Shown: piece after piece, positions 1-6,988 of the stretch | How positions within the stretch are numbered: position 1 is the first letter of the stretch | Layout of the letters: each line of letters starts with the position of its first letter | Assembly: GCA_029939535.1 (NCBI GenBank) | Contig: JAOZST010000105.1 | Span: forward strand, 1-12,563 | DNA: 12,563 nucleotides | Reading direction: 5' to 3' | Source: NBML01 sp029939535 | GTDB lineage: Bacteria; Desulfobacterota; Desulfobacteria; Desulfobacterales; Desulfobacteraceae | The notes under the pieces: model-generated | The model's input: only the letters and a program-made list of their open reading frames with translations | What the model was told of the DNA's origin: nothing | The model's database searches: none | Made by a program: the position numbers and the translations under genes

Positions 1-2
1 CG

Positions 3-848
3 GATAAGGGCAATTCCCCTAATGGAATGAATATCATGAAAGACGGTTCCTGGGTACTGGGGGATGATTACCATACTGCACCGGTATGTTCTACCTGTCA
101 CATGGGATCATTTGTCAAACTCAATGGTGCCGTTGCCAAAAATACCCATAATGTGGGGGACAGGCTTTCATGGAATCTGAGAGCCCCTGTTTCTGCAAAA
201 TTGAACCGGGCTATTTTTACAGATGGAACCGTAGCAGATATTACCGGAGACATTGCTCCCCGCCCCGGCCAGACAGCCAAAACAAAAACCTATATCCGGG
301 AAAATGACAGGCTCAAGAAAGTGATTGCTGAAAAAAGTATTAAGAGTGTTGTTTCCTGGCAGGAGAGGCGTGATACAATGCAGGGAGTCTGCAAATCCTG
401 TCATGGTATCAACCATGTTAAAAATTTTTATGAGCAGCTGGATGATGTGGTGAAGCTGTATAATGATAAATTTGGTAAACCCGGTGTGAAACTGGTTAAA
501 ATGCTGAAAAAGGATGGTATCTGGGAAAATTCCGGATTCCAGCATAAAATCGGTTATACCTGGTTTGAAATCTGGCATCATGAAGGCCGGAGGGCCAGGA
601 TGGCTGCTGCCATGCAGGCCCCGGATTATACCCATTGGCACGGTTTGTATGAAATCTCCAGAAATTTCTATCATGAATTCCTGCCGGAAGTTCAGGAATT
701 GGCAGATCATGCCGGTATGGGCGAAAAGTATCGCAATTATATTACCGAACTTCTGGCCCAGCCTGAACACATCTGGAAAAAAACCGGCGGCAGTGCTGAA
801 ACCATGAAATTAATCGAAGAAGAAAATAAATTAAGATATAATCAGTAA
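3..848 (+). CDS. Octaheme cytochrome c, hydroxylamine oxidoreductase (HAO)-like, C-terminal part (5' truncated by window)
   Basis: The reading frame is open to the left edge, so this is only the C-terminal 282 residues of a longer protein; the ATG at 27 is internal. Counting from that Met, two heme-c sites are visible: CSTCH (21-25, in the context APVCSTCHMG) and CKSCH (122-126). Spacing and context match the last two hemes of HAO-family octaheme cytochromes: a THNV histidine (H41) after the first site, then the block WHHEGRRARM (183-192) and PDYTHWHGLYE (199-209). Family members are periplasmic; they oxidise hydroxylamine or hydrazine, or in non-nitrifiers probably reduce nitrite or hydroxylamine towards ammonium. 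There is no C-terminal membrane helix, so it is predicted to be soluble. A quinol-oxidising NapC/NrfH-type partner is often upstream and would lie outside the window. Transcription ends at the terminator just downstream. The family call is firm; the reaction and direction are not determined. Confidence 0.9.
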   Translation, partial: DKGNSPNGMNIMKDGSWVLGDDYHTAPVCSTCHMGSFVKLNGAVAKNTHNVGDRLSWNLRAPVSAKLNRAIFTDGTVADITGDIAPRPGQTAKTKTYIRENDRLKKVIAEKSIKSVVSWQERRDTMQGVCKSCHGINHVKNFYEQLDDVVKLYNDKFGKPGVKLVKMLKKDGIWENSGFQHKIGYTWFEIWHHEGRRARMAAAMQAPDYTHWHGLYEISRNFYHEFLPEVQELADHAGMGEKYRNYITELLAQPEHIWKKTGGSAETMKLIEEENKLRYNQ

Positions 849-860
849 GAAACATTGTTT

Positions 861-907
861 CCGGCAGGATGGCAAAACCAGCTTTCCTGCCGGATTTTTT
901 TATTTTT
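861..907 (+). terminator. Intrinsic (rho-independent) terminator after the HAO-like gene
   Basis: A perfect 9-bp stem, CCGGCAGGA (861-869) pairing with TCCTGCCGG (885-893), encloses a 15-nt loop and is followed by a T-rich tract (895-907, interrupted by a single A). It starts 12 nt after the TAA of the cytochrome gene. It separates that gene from the downstream small secreted protein, which therefore needs its own promoter. Confidence 0.93.
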
Positions 908-931
908 AATTTAATAGTATAGGAATTTATA

Positions 932-976
932 TTTAGCCATCAGCCTTTAGCTAAGAGCAAACAGCTAACGGCTAAA
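932..976. repeat. Nested inverted repeat built on TAGC/GCTA motifs
   Basis: The outer arms are TTTAGCC (932-938) and GGCTAAA (970-976); the inner arms are TTAGCT (947-952) and AGCTAA (963-968), with a 10-nt central loop. Further TAGC/GCTA-like units sit between the arms. No T tract follows, so it is not an intrinsic terminator. The composition looks like a dispersed intergenic repeat or an RNA-level hairpin. It lies directly in the leader of the downstream gene, so it could also be a regulatory hairpin. Only one copy is present in this window. Confidence 0.45.
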
Positions 977-1000
977 AATTTGCGCAATAGCGCACTAAAA

Positions 1001-1588
1001 ATGGGGAAAATGTTGAAAAAAATTATTTATGGAATCTGTTTGGGGATATTTTTTCTGTTTTCAGGATTGGCCCAGGCCAATGGACTGAACACATTGTTTG
1101 ACCAGATTGAAAAGTTGAGAATAGAAAGGCAGGGGTATGTCCTGGGGGCAGTTTTGAATCAGGAACAAATGAAAACAGCTGCAGAAAATCCTGTTGATGC
1201 AGTCTCAAGAGATACCTTTAAATTCAAGGATGGCAATCTGTATGTGGTAGCACAGAAAACAAGTAACAGGGCGCTTGTTATTTATGAGCAGGTTAAAGAT
1301 GCAACGCAGCAGAAAATTCAAGACCTTATCGGCGATTTATATATGAATTTTGACGAACCAACGGTTCTGGCCCACGATAAGGTGGTCTACTGGGCCTTTG
1401 GGAAACAAAGAAAAATAACTGCCACAGAGTTTGATACAGCAAGGCAGAACAAAAAAACACCTGATATAATTGCAACTATAAAATTTATCAGTGACATCAA
1501 TATCATGGAAAAGATAAAAGAGTCTGCCCAGGGCCAGGCTTATTATATTATCAGCTCAGATCCTCTTCTGGAATTTTTTCAAGAATAA
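1001..1588 (+). CDS. Small exported protein of unknown function
   Basis: This protein of about 195 residues matches no family I recognise. It begins with a clear Sec signal peptide: lysines, then a hydrophobic stretch (IIYGICLGIFFLFSGL), then an AQA cleavage site just before NGLNTLF. The mature part (about 168 residues) is soluble and has no cysteine and no CxxCH, so it is not a cytochrome or a lipoprotein. It mixes predicted helices (for example FDQIEKLRIERQGYVLG) and strands (NLYVVAQK, AYYIISS). The start is uncertain: ATG at 1001, ATG at 1010 and TTG at 980 are in frame, and none has a convincing Shine-Dalgarno; a GGGG at 1003-1006 lies too close to 1010. It follows a terminator and a hairpin repeat, and precedes the heme-sensor kinase in the same direction by under 100 nt, so it could be a periplasmic partner of that system. 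That link is inference. Confidence 0.8.
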   Translation: MGKMLKKIIYGICLGIFFLFSGLAQANGLNTLFDQIEKLRIERQGYVLGAVLNQEQMKTAAENPVDAVSRDTFKFKDGNLYVVAQKTSNRALVIYEQVKDATQQKIQDLIGDLYMNFDEPTVLAHDKVVYWAFGKQRKITATEFDTARQNKKTPDIIATIKFISDINIMEKIKESAQGQAYYIISSDPLLEFFQE

Positions 1589-1679
1589 AAAAGATACTTT
1601 TACTGGCTTTTTCGGATTTATTTTATTCACAAAGGAATCTCTTGTATTTCAAATTATATTTGTGATAATTTCATCCAAG

Positions 1680-3320
1680 ATGAATCAGAACAAAGAAAAA
1701 AACATCCTATCTGCTATAAATTCTTCCCAGAAGAAAATAAACCACTCACTTTTGCGAAAATTTGTTTTTGGAGTAATTATCATAATTGTTCCGATTCTTG
1801 GGCTCCTTTTTACCTGGATAGGCATTCGCATGTCCAGCCAGGGAAAACAGGAAACCATTGAAAAAGCAAGGATTATAGCAGATCAGATTATTCTTACCCG
1901 GCAATGGGTAACCGACTGTATGGGTGGTGTTTTTGTTAATGTAAACAGTTCAGGAGCCGATGATGTAAATTTTGTATTTAAAAAACAGATTTCTACCCCC
2001 CTTGATACTTATCAGTTTTTCACCCCTTCAATGGTAACCCAAAAGTTGTCCCAATACTCCTTTGAAACAAAGGCCTACCAGTTCAGGCTGTCCAGCCTTT
2101 CACCCATTAATGCAGAGAACTATCCCAATGCGTTTGAGAAAGAGGCTTTGCGCAGCTTTGCCATGGGCAGCAAATCAGAATATTATAAATTTACTGATCA
2201 AACCTTTGATTATATGACACCCCTGTATCACAGCAAAGGATGTTTAAAATGCCATGCCAATGACGGAATACTGAAAACCGGGATCATAGGAGGCTTGAGA
2301 GTAACAATCCCCTATTGGGATCAAAGGAGTGCTTTACAGAAAAACATATGGTTTCTGTCCATTGCCGGACTCTTGATCACCCTTTCCACCATCATTGTTC
2401 TGGTTTCTTTAATCCAGACCCTTATTGTAAAACCCATCAATAAACTGGAGGAAAAAAGTTGTCAGATTTCCTCTGGTGACCTGACAGCCCGGGTATCTCT
2501 TCACACCAATGATGAACTTGAAAAACTTGGATCAAGTTTCAATGTCATGGCTGAAAGTCTGATGCAGAACCGGGACAGTCTTGAAGAAAAGGTGGCAAAA
2601 GCAACCAAAGATCTTGCCCTTGCAAACCAGGATCTTTTAAAGCTTGATAAGCTCAAATCAAATTTTCTTGCCAATATGTCCCATGAATTAAGAACACCCT
2701 TGACTGCGGTCAGGGGCAGTATCGACTATCTTGAAAGAAAACTGACCAATCAGGAAGATAAAGAGTTTGTCAAAATTATTGAAAAAAATATATTACGGCT
2801 TACGCGGTTGATTTCAAATCTTTTTGATTTTACAAAACTTGAGGCAGGCACAATTGACTGGGAATTTGAAAAACAGGACATTCCGCAACTTGTCAGGGAA
2901 GTGATTGATATAATGACTCCCCAGGCCCTTGGGAAAAAAAATACAATTATATTGGATTGCCCGGAATATCTTGAAGCTGTTATTGATCTTGATAGGATGG
3001 AACAGGCCCTTGTCAACCTGTTGGACAATGCCATCAAATTCTCCAAAATCGGAGGCAAAATAAATATACAGGTTAAAACCGAAGATAATAATGTTCAAAT
3101 TTCCATTGAGGATAAAGGAATGGGAATCCCCGGGGAAAATCTTGAAACTGTTTTTGAAAAATTTTACACTACAAATGAGCCTGGAATCAAAAATCAGGGT
3201 GCAGGCATGGGGCTTGCAATATCCAAAGCAATTATTAAAGCCCATAAAGGCAGGATCAGTGTTGAAAGTGATCCTGGAATATCCACCACCTTTTATATTA
3301 CTCTTCCCAGGGGAGAATAA
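1680..3320 (+). CDS. Membrane histidine kinase with periplasmic heme-c (DUF3365/Tll0287-like) sensor domain
   Basis: This is the sensor kinase of a two-component system. Residues are counted from the ATG at 1680. TM1 is at about 28-48, a periplasmic domain at about 50-222, and TM2 at about 224-248. A HAMP linker follows (246-300), then a short coiled coil, then the HisKA H-box SHELRTP (phospho-acceptor H335). The HATPase domain has its N-box NLLDNAIKFS (446-455), G1 box DKGMGIP (478-484), F box FEKFY (492-496) and G2 box GAGMGLAISK (507-516). The kinase core is complete. The periplasmic domain contains GCLKCHAN with a CxxCH heme-c motif (188-192) just before TM2, as in the DUF3365/Tll0287-type sensor domain, so it probably senses redox state or a heme ligand such as NO. 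An alternative GTG start at 1662 would add six residues; neither start has a good Shine-Dalgarno. The cognate regulator follows after 8 nt. The ligand and regulon are unknown. Confidence 0.92.
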   Translation: MNQNKEKNILSAINSSQKKINHSLLRKFVFGVIIIIVPILGLLFTWIGIRMSSQGKQETIEKARIIADQIILTRQWVTDCMGGVFVNVNSSGADDVNFVFKKQISTPLDTYQFFTPSMVTQKLSQYSFETKAYQFRLSSLSPINAENYPNAFEKEALRSFAMGSKSEYYKFTDQTFDYMTPLYHSKGCLKCHANDGILKTGIIGGLRVTIPYWDQRSALQKNIWFLSIAGLLITLSTIIVLVSLIQTLIVKPINKLEEKSCQISSGDLTARVSLHTNDELEKLGSSFNVMAESLMQNRDSLEEKVAKATKDLALANQDLLKLDKLKSNFLANMSHELRTPLTAVRGSIDYLERKLTNQEDKEFVKIIEKNILRLTRLISNLFDFTKLEAGTIDWEFEKQDIPQLVREVIDIMTPQALGKKNTIILDCPEYLEAVIDLDRMEQALVNLLDNAIKFSKIGGKINIQVKTEDNNVQISIEDKGMGIPGENLETVFEKFYTTNEPGIKNQGAGMGLAISKAIIKAHKGRISVESDPGISTTFYITLPRGE

Positions 3321-3328
3321 GATTTTAA

Positions 3329-4021
3329 ATGACAGCACCCATTAAAACTATTCTGATTATAGACGATGACGAGGATATTGTTCAGACGCTTAAAGGTAAT
3401 TTGCTTTTGGACGGATATGAGGTCATTTTTTCTCTTTCAGGCAGAAAGGGCATTGAAATGGCAAATACCCATAAGCCAGACCTGATTCTGCTTGATTTAA
3501 ATCTGCCGGATATGGATGGTGTTTCTATCTGCGAAATTTTAAGGAAATCCTCTGATTTTCCCATTATCATGCTTACAGCAAGGGATACACTTTCTGACAA
3601 GGTACTGGGGCTTAAAAGCGGTGCAGACGATTATATGGTCAAACCCTTTGAATACCTGGAGCTTTCTGCCCGGATAAATGCAATTTTGAATCGAATGTAT
3701 AGATCCCGGGTCCATGAAAAGCAGAGGATCAAACATCTTGAAATTGATTTTAAAACTCGACATGTTTCTGTCAGAGGGGAAAAAATAAAACTGACAAAAA
3801 CAGAATTTCAAATTTTAGAACTTTTTATCTCCAATGCAAATCAAACTTTGCCAAGGGATTATATTGAAAAACAAATCTGGTGGGATTCACAGCTATATGC
3901 CCATTCCAGGGCTCTGGATGTCCATATCCAGAGGTTAAGAAAAAAAATTGAAGAAAGGCCGGATAACCCAGCCTTTATCATTACCATTTCAGGCATAGGG
4001 TATAAATTTATCAGCAAATAA
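3329..4021 (+). CDS. OmpR/PhoB-family response regulator
   Basis: This 230-residue DNA-binding response regulator has normal length for the family. The receiver domain (about 7-120) has the acidic pair in IIDDDED (D12, D13), phospho-acceptor D56 in LLDLNLPDMDG, T83 in MLTARD, and K105 in MVKPFEYLEL. The C-terminal winged helix (about 133-228) shows typical OmpR features: LTKTEFQILELF (helix 1 region), SRALDVHIQRLRKKIE (recognition helix) and the final GIGYKF wing hairpin. All phosphorylation residues are intact, so it should be a functional output for the kinase encoded 8 nt upstream, with which it is almost certainly cotranscribed. A GGGGAG near the end of the kinase gene is the only purine-rich stretch and is rather far from the ATG, so translational coupling is likely. 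Targets are not known; the adjacent promoter at 4038 or the HAO-like gene are the nearest candidates. Confidence 0.94.
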   Translation: MTAPIKTILIIDDDEDIVQTLKGNLLLDGYEVIFSLSGRKGIEMANTHKPDLILLDLNLPDMDGVSICEILRKSSDFPIIMLTARDTLSDKVLGLKSGADDYMVKPFEYLELSARINAILNRMYRSRVHEKQRIKHLEIDFKTRHVSVRGEKIKLTKTEFQILELFISNANQTLPRDYIEKQIWWDSQLYAHSRALDVHIQRLRKKIEERPDNPAFIITISGIGYKFISK

Positions 4022-4037
4022 CAGGTTTATAAATACT

Positions 4038-4066
4038 TTGACACAGGATTGATAAAGGGCTAAATT
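4038..4066 (+). promoter_or_regulatory. Sigma70-type promoter for the flavoprotein-KorAB operon
   Basis: A perfect -35 hexamer TTGACA (4038-4043) is followed by a 17-bp spacer and TAAATT (4061-4066; 4 of 6 matches to TATAAT). The predicted transcription start near 4073 leaves a leader of about 40 nt before the TTG start at 4115. It lies in the only intergenic gap between the response regulator and the operon. No clear operator repeat overlaps it. Confidence 0.6.
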
Positions 4067-4104
4067 AAATACTCTTTTCGTATAAAATACAATTTTTTAA
4101 TAAT

Positions 4105-4117
4105 GGGGTAAACATTG
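4105..4117 (+). promoter_or_regulatory. Ribosome binding site that fixes a TTG start
   Basis: GGGG (4105-4108) lies 6 nt upstream of TTG at 4115. An in-frame TAA at 4109-4111 excludes any earlier start, and the nearby ATG at 4103 is out of frame and stops after two codons. The next in-frame Met is residue 26, so the TTG is the best-supported start of the first operon gene. Confidence 0.7.
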
Positions 4118-5902
4118 AAAAAAAATGATCTCTATTCCAAAGAAGAAAAATTTTATCAGGATAAAAACAAGGTCTATTCAACCCAATTGATGAAACAGAT
4201 CGCCTATTCCACGGATATCAGGGATTTTGGACAGGTTGCCAAAAGTGTTCCCTGTCAGGATGCCTGCCCTGCCAAGACCAATATTCCCGGATATATTCGT
4301 TGTATCAATGAAAAACGCTATGGCAGGGCCTATGAATTAAACAGGGGCGCTAATATCCTGCCTGGGGTATTGGGCAGGATCTGTTCCAGACCCTGTGAGT
4401 CAGCCTGTCGTCATGGGGAACCCGATAATGGGGAAAGTGTGGGTATCTGTCATCTAAAACGCGGATGTGCTGATTTGAAATCCCCCATGCACAGGATCGT
4501 TGAAGGCCTTTACTCTCCCACGGGCAAGACCGTTGCTGTGGTGGGGTCAGGGCCGGCAGGCCTTGCTGTTGCCCATGATCTGGCCATTTTGGGACATAAG
4601 GCAGTCATTTTTGAAACCATGGAAAAACCGGGTGGAATGCTCATGTACGGTATCCCTGAGTTCAGACTGCCTCGGGATCTCCTGATGCTGGAGATCAACA
4701 ATGTCCTGCGCCTGGGGGTGGATCTGAAAACCTCCCAGACCATTGGCAGTGATTTCAGTCTTGCATCCCTTCAAGAGGATTATGATGCCGTGGTGGTGGC
4801 CACTGGATGTATGAAACCCCGCCGTTTGGGAATTGAAGGCGAAGATCTTGAGAATGTGTATCACGGGCTTGATTTCATGAAAGAGATTAATGCCGGGCAA
4901 ATGCCCTTTGTGGGAAATAATGTAGCGGTCATTGGCGCTGGATTTACAGCGGTTGACTGCGCAAGGTCTGCTGTCCGCCTGGGAGCTGTTGATGTTAAAA
5001 TAAATATTCGAAAAACCATTGAATACATGCGCATCGATGAGACTGAAAAGCATGAGGCAAGGTTTGAAGGTATTGTCACCCATACCCTGGTCCAGCCCTC
5101 ACGGATTCTGGGTACAGAGGGAAAGGTTTCCGGCATTGAATTTGTTAGAACCCGTCTGGACCCCATGGATGAGCCTTCTTTCAGGGTTTCGGTTCCCATT
5201 AAAAATTCTGAGTTTATTATCCCTTGTGATAGTGTCATTGCTGCCCTGGGTCAGACACCTGATATCGATGATTTGTCCCCGGGTCTGGGGGGGATGGAAA
5301 AAGAAAGTCATTTGACCAGTGTTGACGGTGTTTTTGCGGCTGGAGATTTTGTCACTGGCGCTTCTGATGTGATTTCTGCCATTGCTGGAGGACGGCAATG
5401 TGCCCATGCCATTGATGAATATCTCACAGGGCTTACACGGAAACAAAAGGTTGTCCGTCTGGAATCCCACGCCTCCACTGACCGGCTCAGGTCCTATGAT
5501 TTTATTAAAAAAATTCAGATGAATACCATTGATATTGAGGAACGTCTCGAGTCGGCCCATGAAGAGGTCGAAACAGGGTATGATGCTGACCAGGTCCACG
5601 AAGAGTCCAAAAGGTGTTATCTGTGTAATTTAAAATATGAAATTGATCCTTTAACCTGTATCTATTGTTCGGCCTGTATTGATGTGGCACCCAAAGATTG
5701 TATCAAGATGGTTGAAACCATTCCCATCAATGAAGATGGAACCTATGGGGAATACCAGGAGTCAGCCCGGTGGAACAGGGTGGTTTCCATTGCCATTGAT
5801 AATAGTGCCTGTATCCGGTGCGGCCAGTGTTATGCTGCATGTCCCATGGATTGCATAAGTGTAACCAAGACCGAGCTTGTGGAAGTTGACATGGATGAAT
5901 GA
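4115..5902 (+). CDS. GltD/NfnB-like FAD-NAD(P) oxidoreductase with N-terminal Fe-S domain and fused C-terminal ferredoxin domain
   Basis: This 595-residue cytoplasmic flavoprotein probably moves electrons between ferredoxin-type clusters and NAD(P). The N-terminal region (about 40-125) is of GltD/dihydropyrimidine-dehydrogenase type: CQDACPAKTNIPGYI (C47, C51) and GRICSRPCESAC (C90, C94, C98). FAD binds at VVGSGPAGLAVA (GSGPAG 144-149); the FAD-closing motif is FAAGDFVTG (407-415). The pyridine-nucleotide Rossmann motif is VIGAGFTAVDCA (GAGFTA 274-279); the final Ala favours NADP. A CYLC pair (501-504) leads into a C-terminal 2[4Fe-4S] ferredoxin-like domain: CIYCSACIDVAPKDC (515-529) and CIRCGQCYAACPMDC (566-580). 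GltD and NfnB are about 460-470 residues and lack this tail. It is the first gene of a four-gene operon with KorAB, which has no ferredoxin subunit of its own, so its tail is the likely electron acceptor. It is not a normal glutamate synthase subunit: no large subunit is present. The NAD versus NADP choice and any bifurcation are unproven. Confidence 0.88.
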   Translation: MKKNDLYSKEEKFYQDKNKVYSTQLMKQIAYSTDIRDFGQVAKSVPCQDACPAKTNIPGYIRCINEKRYGRAYELNRGANILPGVLGRICSRPCESACRHGEPDNGESVGICHLKRGCADLKSPMHRIVEGLYSPTGKTVAVVGSGPAGLAVAHDLAILGHKAVIFETMEKPGGMLMYGIPEFRLPRDLLMLEINNVLRLGVDLKTSQTIGSDFSLASLQEDYDAVVVATGCMKPRRLGIEGEDLENVYHGLDFMKEINAGQMPFVGNNVAVIGAGFTAVDCARSAVRLGAVDVKINIRKTIEYMRIDETEKHEARFEGIVTHTLVQPSRILGTEGKVSGIEFVRTRLDPMDEPSFRVSVPIKNSEFIIPCDSVIAALGQTPDIDDLSPGLGGMEKESHLTSVDGVFAAGDFVTGASDVISAIAGGRQCAHAIDEYLTGLTRKQKVVRLESHASTDRLRSYDFIKKIQMNTIDIEERLESAHEEVETGYDADQVHEESKRCYLCNLKYEIDPLTCIYCSACIDVAPKDCIKMVETIPINEDGTYGEYQESARWNRVVSIAIDNSACIRCGQCYAACPMDCISVTKTELVEVDMDE

Positions 5903-5934
5903 TGAATAATTAAGTTAAGTTTACCGGAGGAACA

Positions 5935-6972
5935 ATGCCAAGTTATGACCATTATGTCATCCTGGGGAACGGCCCGGCCGGCAACAATGCCGCATCCTTT
6001 CTCAGGGAAAATGATAAAGACGCAAAAATTACCATTATCTCCGATGAAAATATTCCCTTTTATTATAAACCAGGGTTAACCCGGTATATAACCGGTGATC
6101 TTTCAGCGTCCGAGTTAATTGTTGAAAGCCTCCCCAATTATCGAGAGAAAAATATACGGCTCAGGCTGGGGCAGATAGTTGATAAAATTGATCCTGAACA
6201 AAAAATTGTCTTTCTCAGGCATAAGGAAAAAGTACACTATACAAAGCTGGTGATTGCCTCGGGGTCCAGGGCCAGGGTATTGCCATCCATGAGAGGCTAT
6301 GCCCAATGCCTGAAACATATCACAACATATAATGAAGTATTGGAATTCAAGGACCAGATCCAGGCGGCCAATGATTTTTTTATTTTTGGCGGTGATCTTG
6401 TGGGATTTAAATTTATAAAAATGCTGGGCAAAATGGGAAAAAAGGTGACCCTTCTTATCTACCCCAACGCATTCTGGCCCTTTATTCTTACCCATGAGAT
6501 GCAGGCTACCATTGTTAGTAATCTTGAAAAAAGAGGTTCTGAGATCATTGTTGGAGATGATATCCACACGATCATTGAAAAAGAAAATGCCTATATGGTG
6601 AAAACCGTAAAGGGAATGGAGAAAAAAGTGGATATGGTTTTTTCATTTAACGGGCTGATTCCCACTGTGGAATTTGCCAAAGGAAGCGGTCTGGACATAG
6701 ACCACGGCATTCTTGTCAATGAAACCATGCAGACTAATTTACCGGATATCTATGCCTGCGGCAGCTGCGCCCAGATCTATAATCCAGTCATCAATTCCTA
6801 TACCACTTCCATTGGCTGGCCCAATGCCGTGGTCCAGGGGGAAGTTACTGCTATGAACCTTCTGGGTGACCACAAGGTGATTGAATCCGTGGGCCGTAAG
6901 TATTTTGACCTTGAAGGGGTTAGAATCAAGACTACCTGGTGGGAAGACATTGAAGAGAGTTCATCAATCTAA
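5935..6972 (+). CDS. FAD-dependent pyridine-nucleotide-disulfide oxidoreductase-like protein with degenerate binding motifs
   Basis: This 345-residue protein resembles the FAD/NAD(P) module of NirB, rubredoxin reductase and related enzymes. The N-terminal FAD Rossmann motif is intact (ILGNGPAGNNAA, 9-20), and PFYYKPGLTRYITG (41-54) fits the family's FRPxL region. Two later signatures are altered. The second dinucleotide-binding motif reads FGGDLVGFKF (151-160) where GGGxxGxE is expected, so the central Gly is Asp and the conserved Glu is Lys. The C-terminal FAD motif reads IYACGSCAQ (272-280), with Ser in place of the usual Asp and a CxxC pair (C275, C278). The protein probably still binds FAD but may not use NAD(P)H normally. 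A strong GGAGG (5926-5930) sits 4 nt before the ATG. It lies 32 nt after the flavoprotein gene and 16 nt before korA, clearly in the same operon, so a role in the same complex is likely. The function is inferred only. Confidence 0.82.
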   Translation: MPSYDHYVILGNGPAGNNAASFLRENDKDAKITIISDENIPFYYKPGLTRYITGDLSASELIVESLPNYREKNIRLRLGQIVDKIDPEQKIVFLRHKEKVHYTKLVIASGSRARVLPSMRGYAQCLKHITTYNEVLEFKDQIQAANDFFIFGGDLVGFKFIKMLGKMGKKVTLLIYPNAFWPFILTHEMQATIVSNLEKRGSEIIVGDDIHTIIEKENAYMVKTVKGMEKKVDMVFSFNGLIPTVEFAKGSGLDIDHGILVNETMQTNLPDIYACGSCAQIYNPVINSYTTSIGWPNAVVQGEVTAMNLLGDHKVIESVGRKYFDLEGVRIKTTWWEDIEESSSI

Positions 6973-6988
6973 TTGGGGATAAGTATTA

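Noticed and set aside
168..770. 200-codon open frame on the minus strand opposite the HAO-like gene
   Set aside because: It is antisense to a coding sequence with clear heme motifs and its translation resembles no protein; a shadow of the real gene.
1589..1601. AAAAG-ATA-CTTTT hairpin right after the exported-protein gene
   Set aside because: The stem is AT-only apart from one G-C pair, the loop is 3 nt and no uninterrupted T tract follows; too weak to call a terminator.
1642..1669. Possible promoter TTGTAT-16-GATAAT just before the kinase start
   Set aside because: The -35 is poor, and the -10 would lie at the start codon, implying a nearly leaderless message; chance in AT-rich DNA is likely.
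4547..5083. 178-codon open frame on the minus strand opposite the flavoprotein gene
   Set aside because: It lies wholly within a gene with intact FAD and NADP motifs and shows no domain or ribosome binding site.
4115..5902. Calling the flavoprotein glutamate synthase small subunit (gltD)
   Set aside because: There is no large glutamate synthase subunit nearby, there is an added ferredoxin domain, and the operon context is KorAB.
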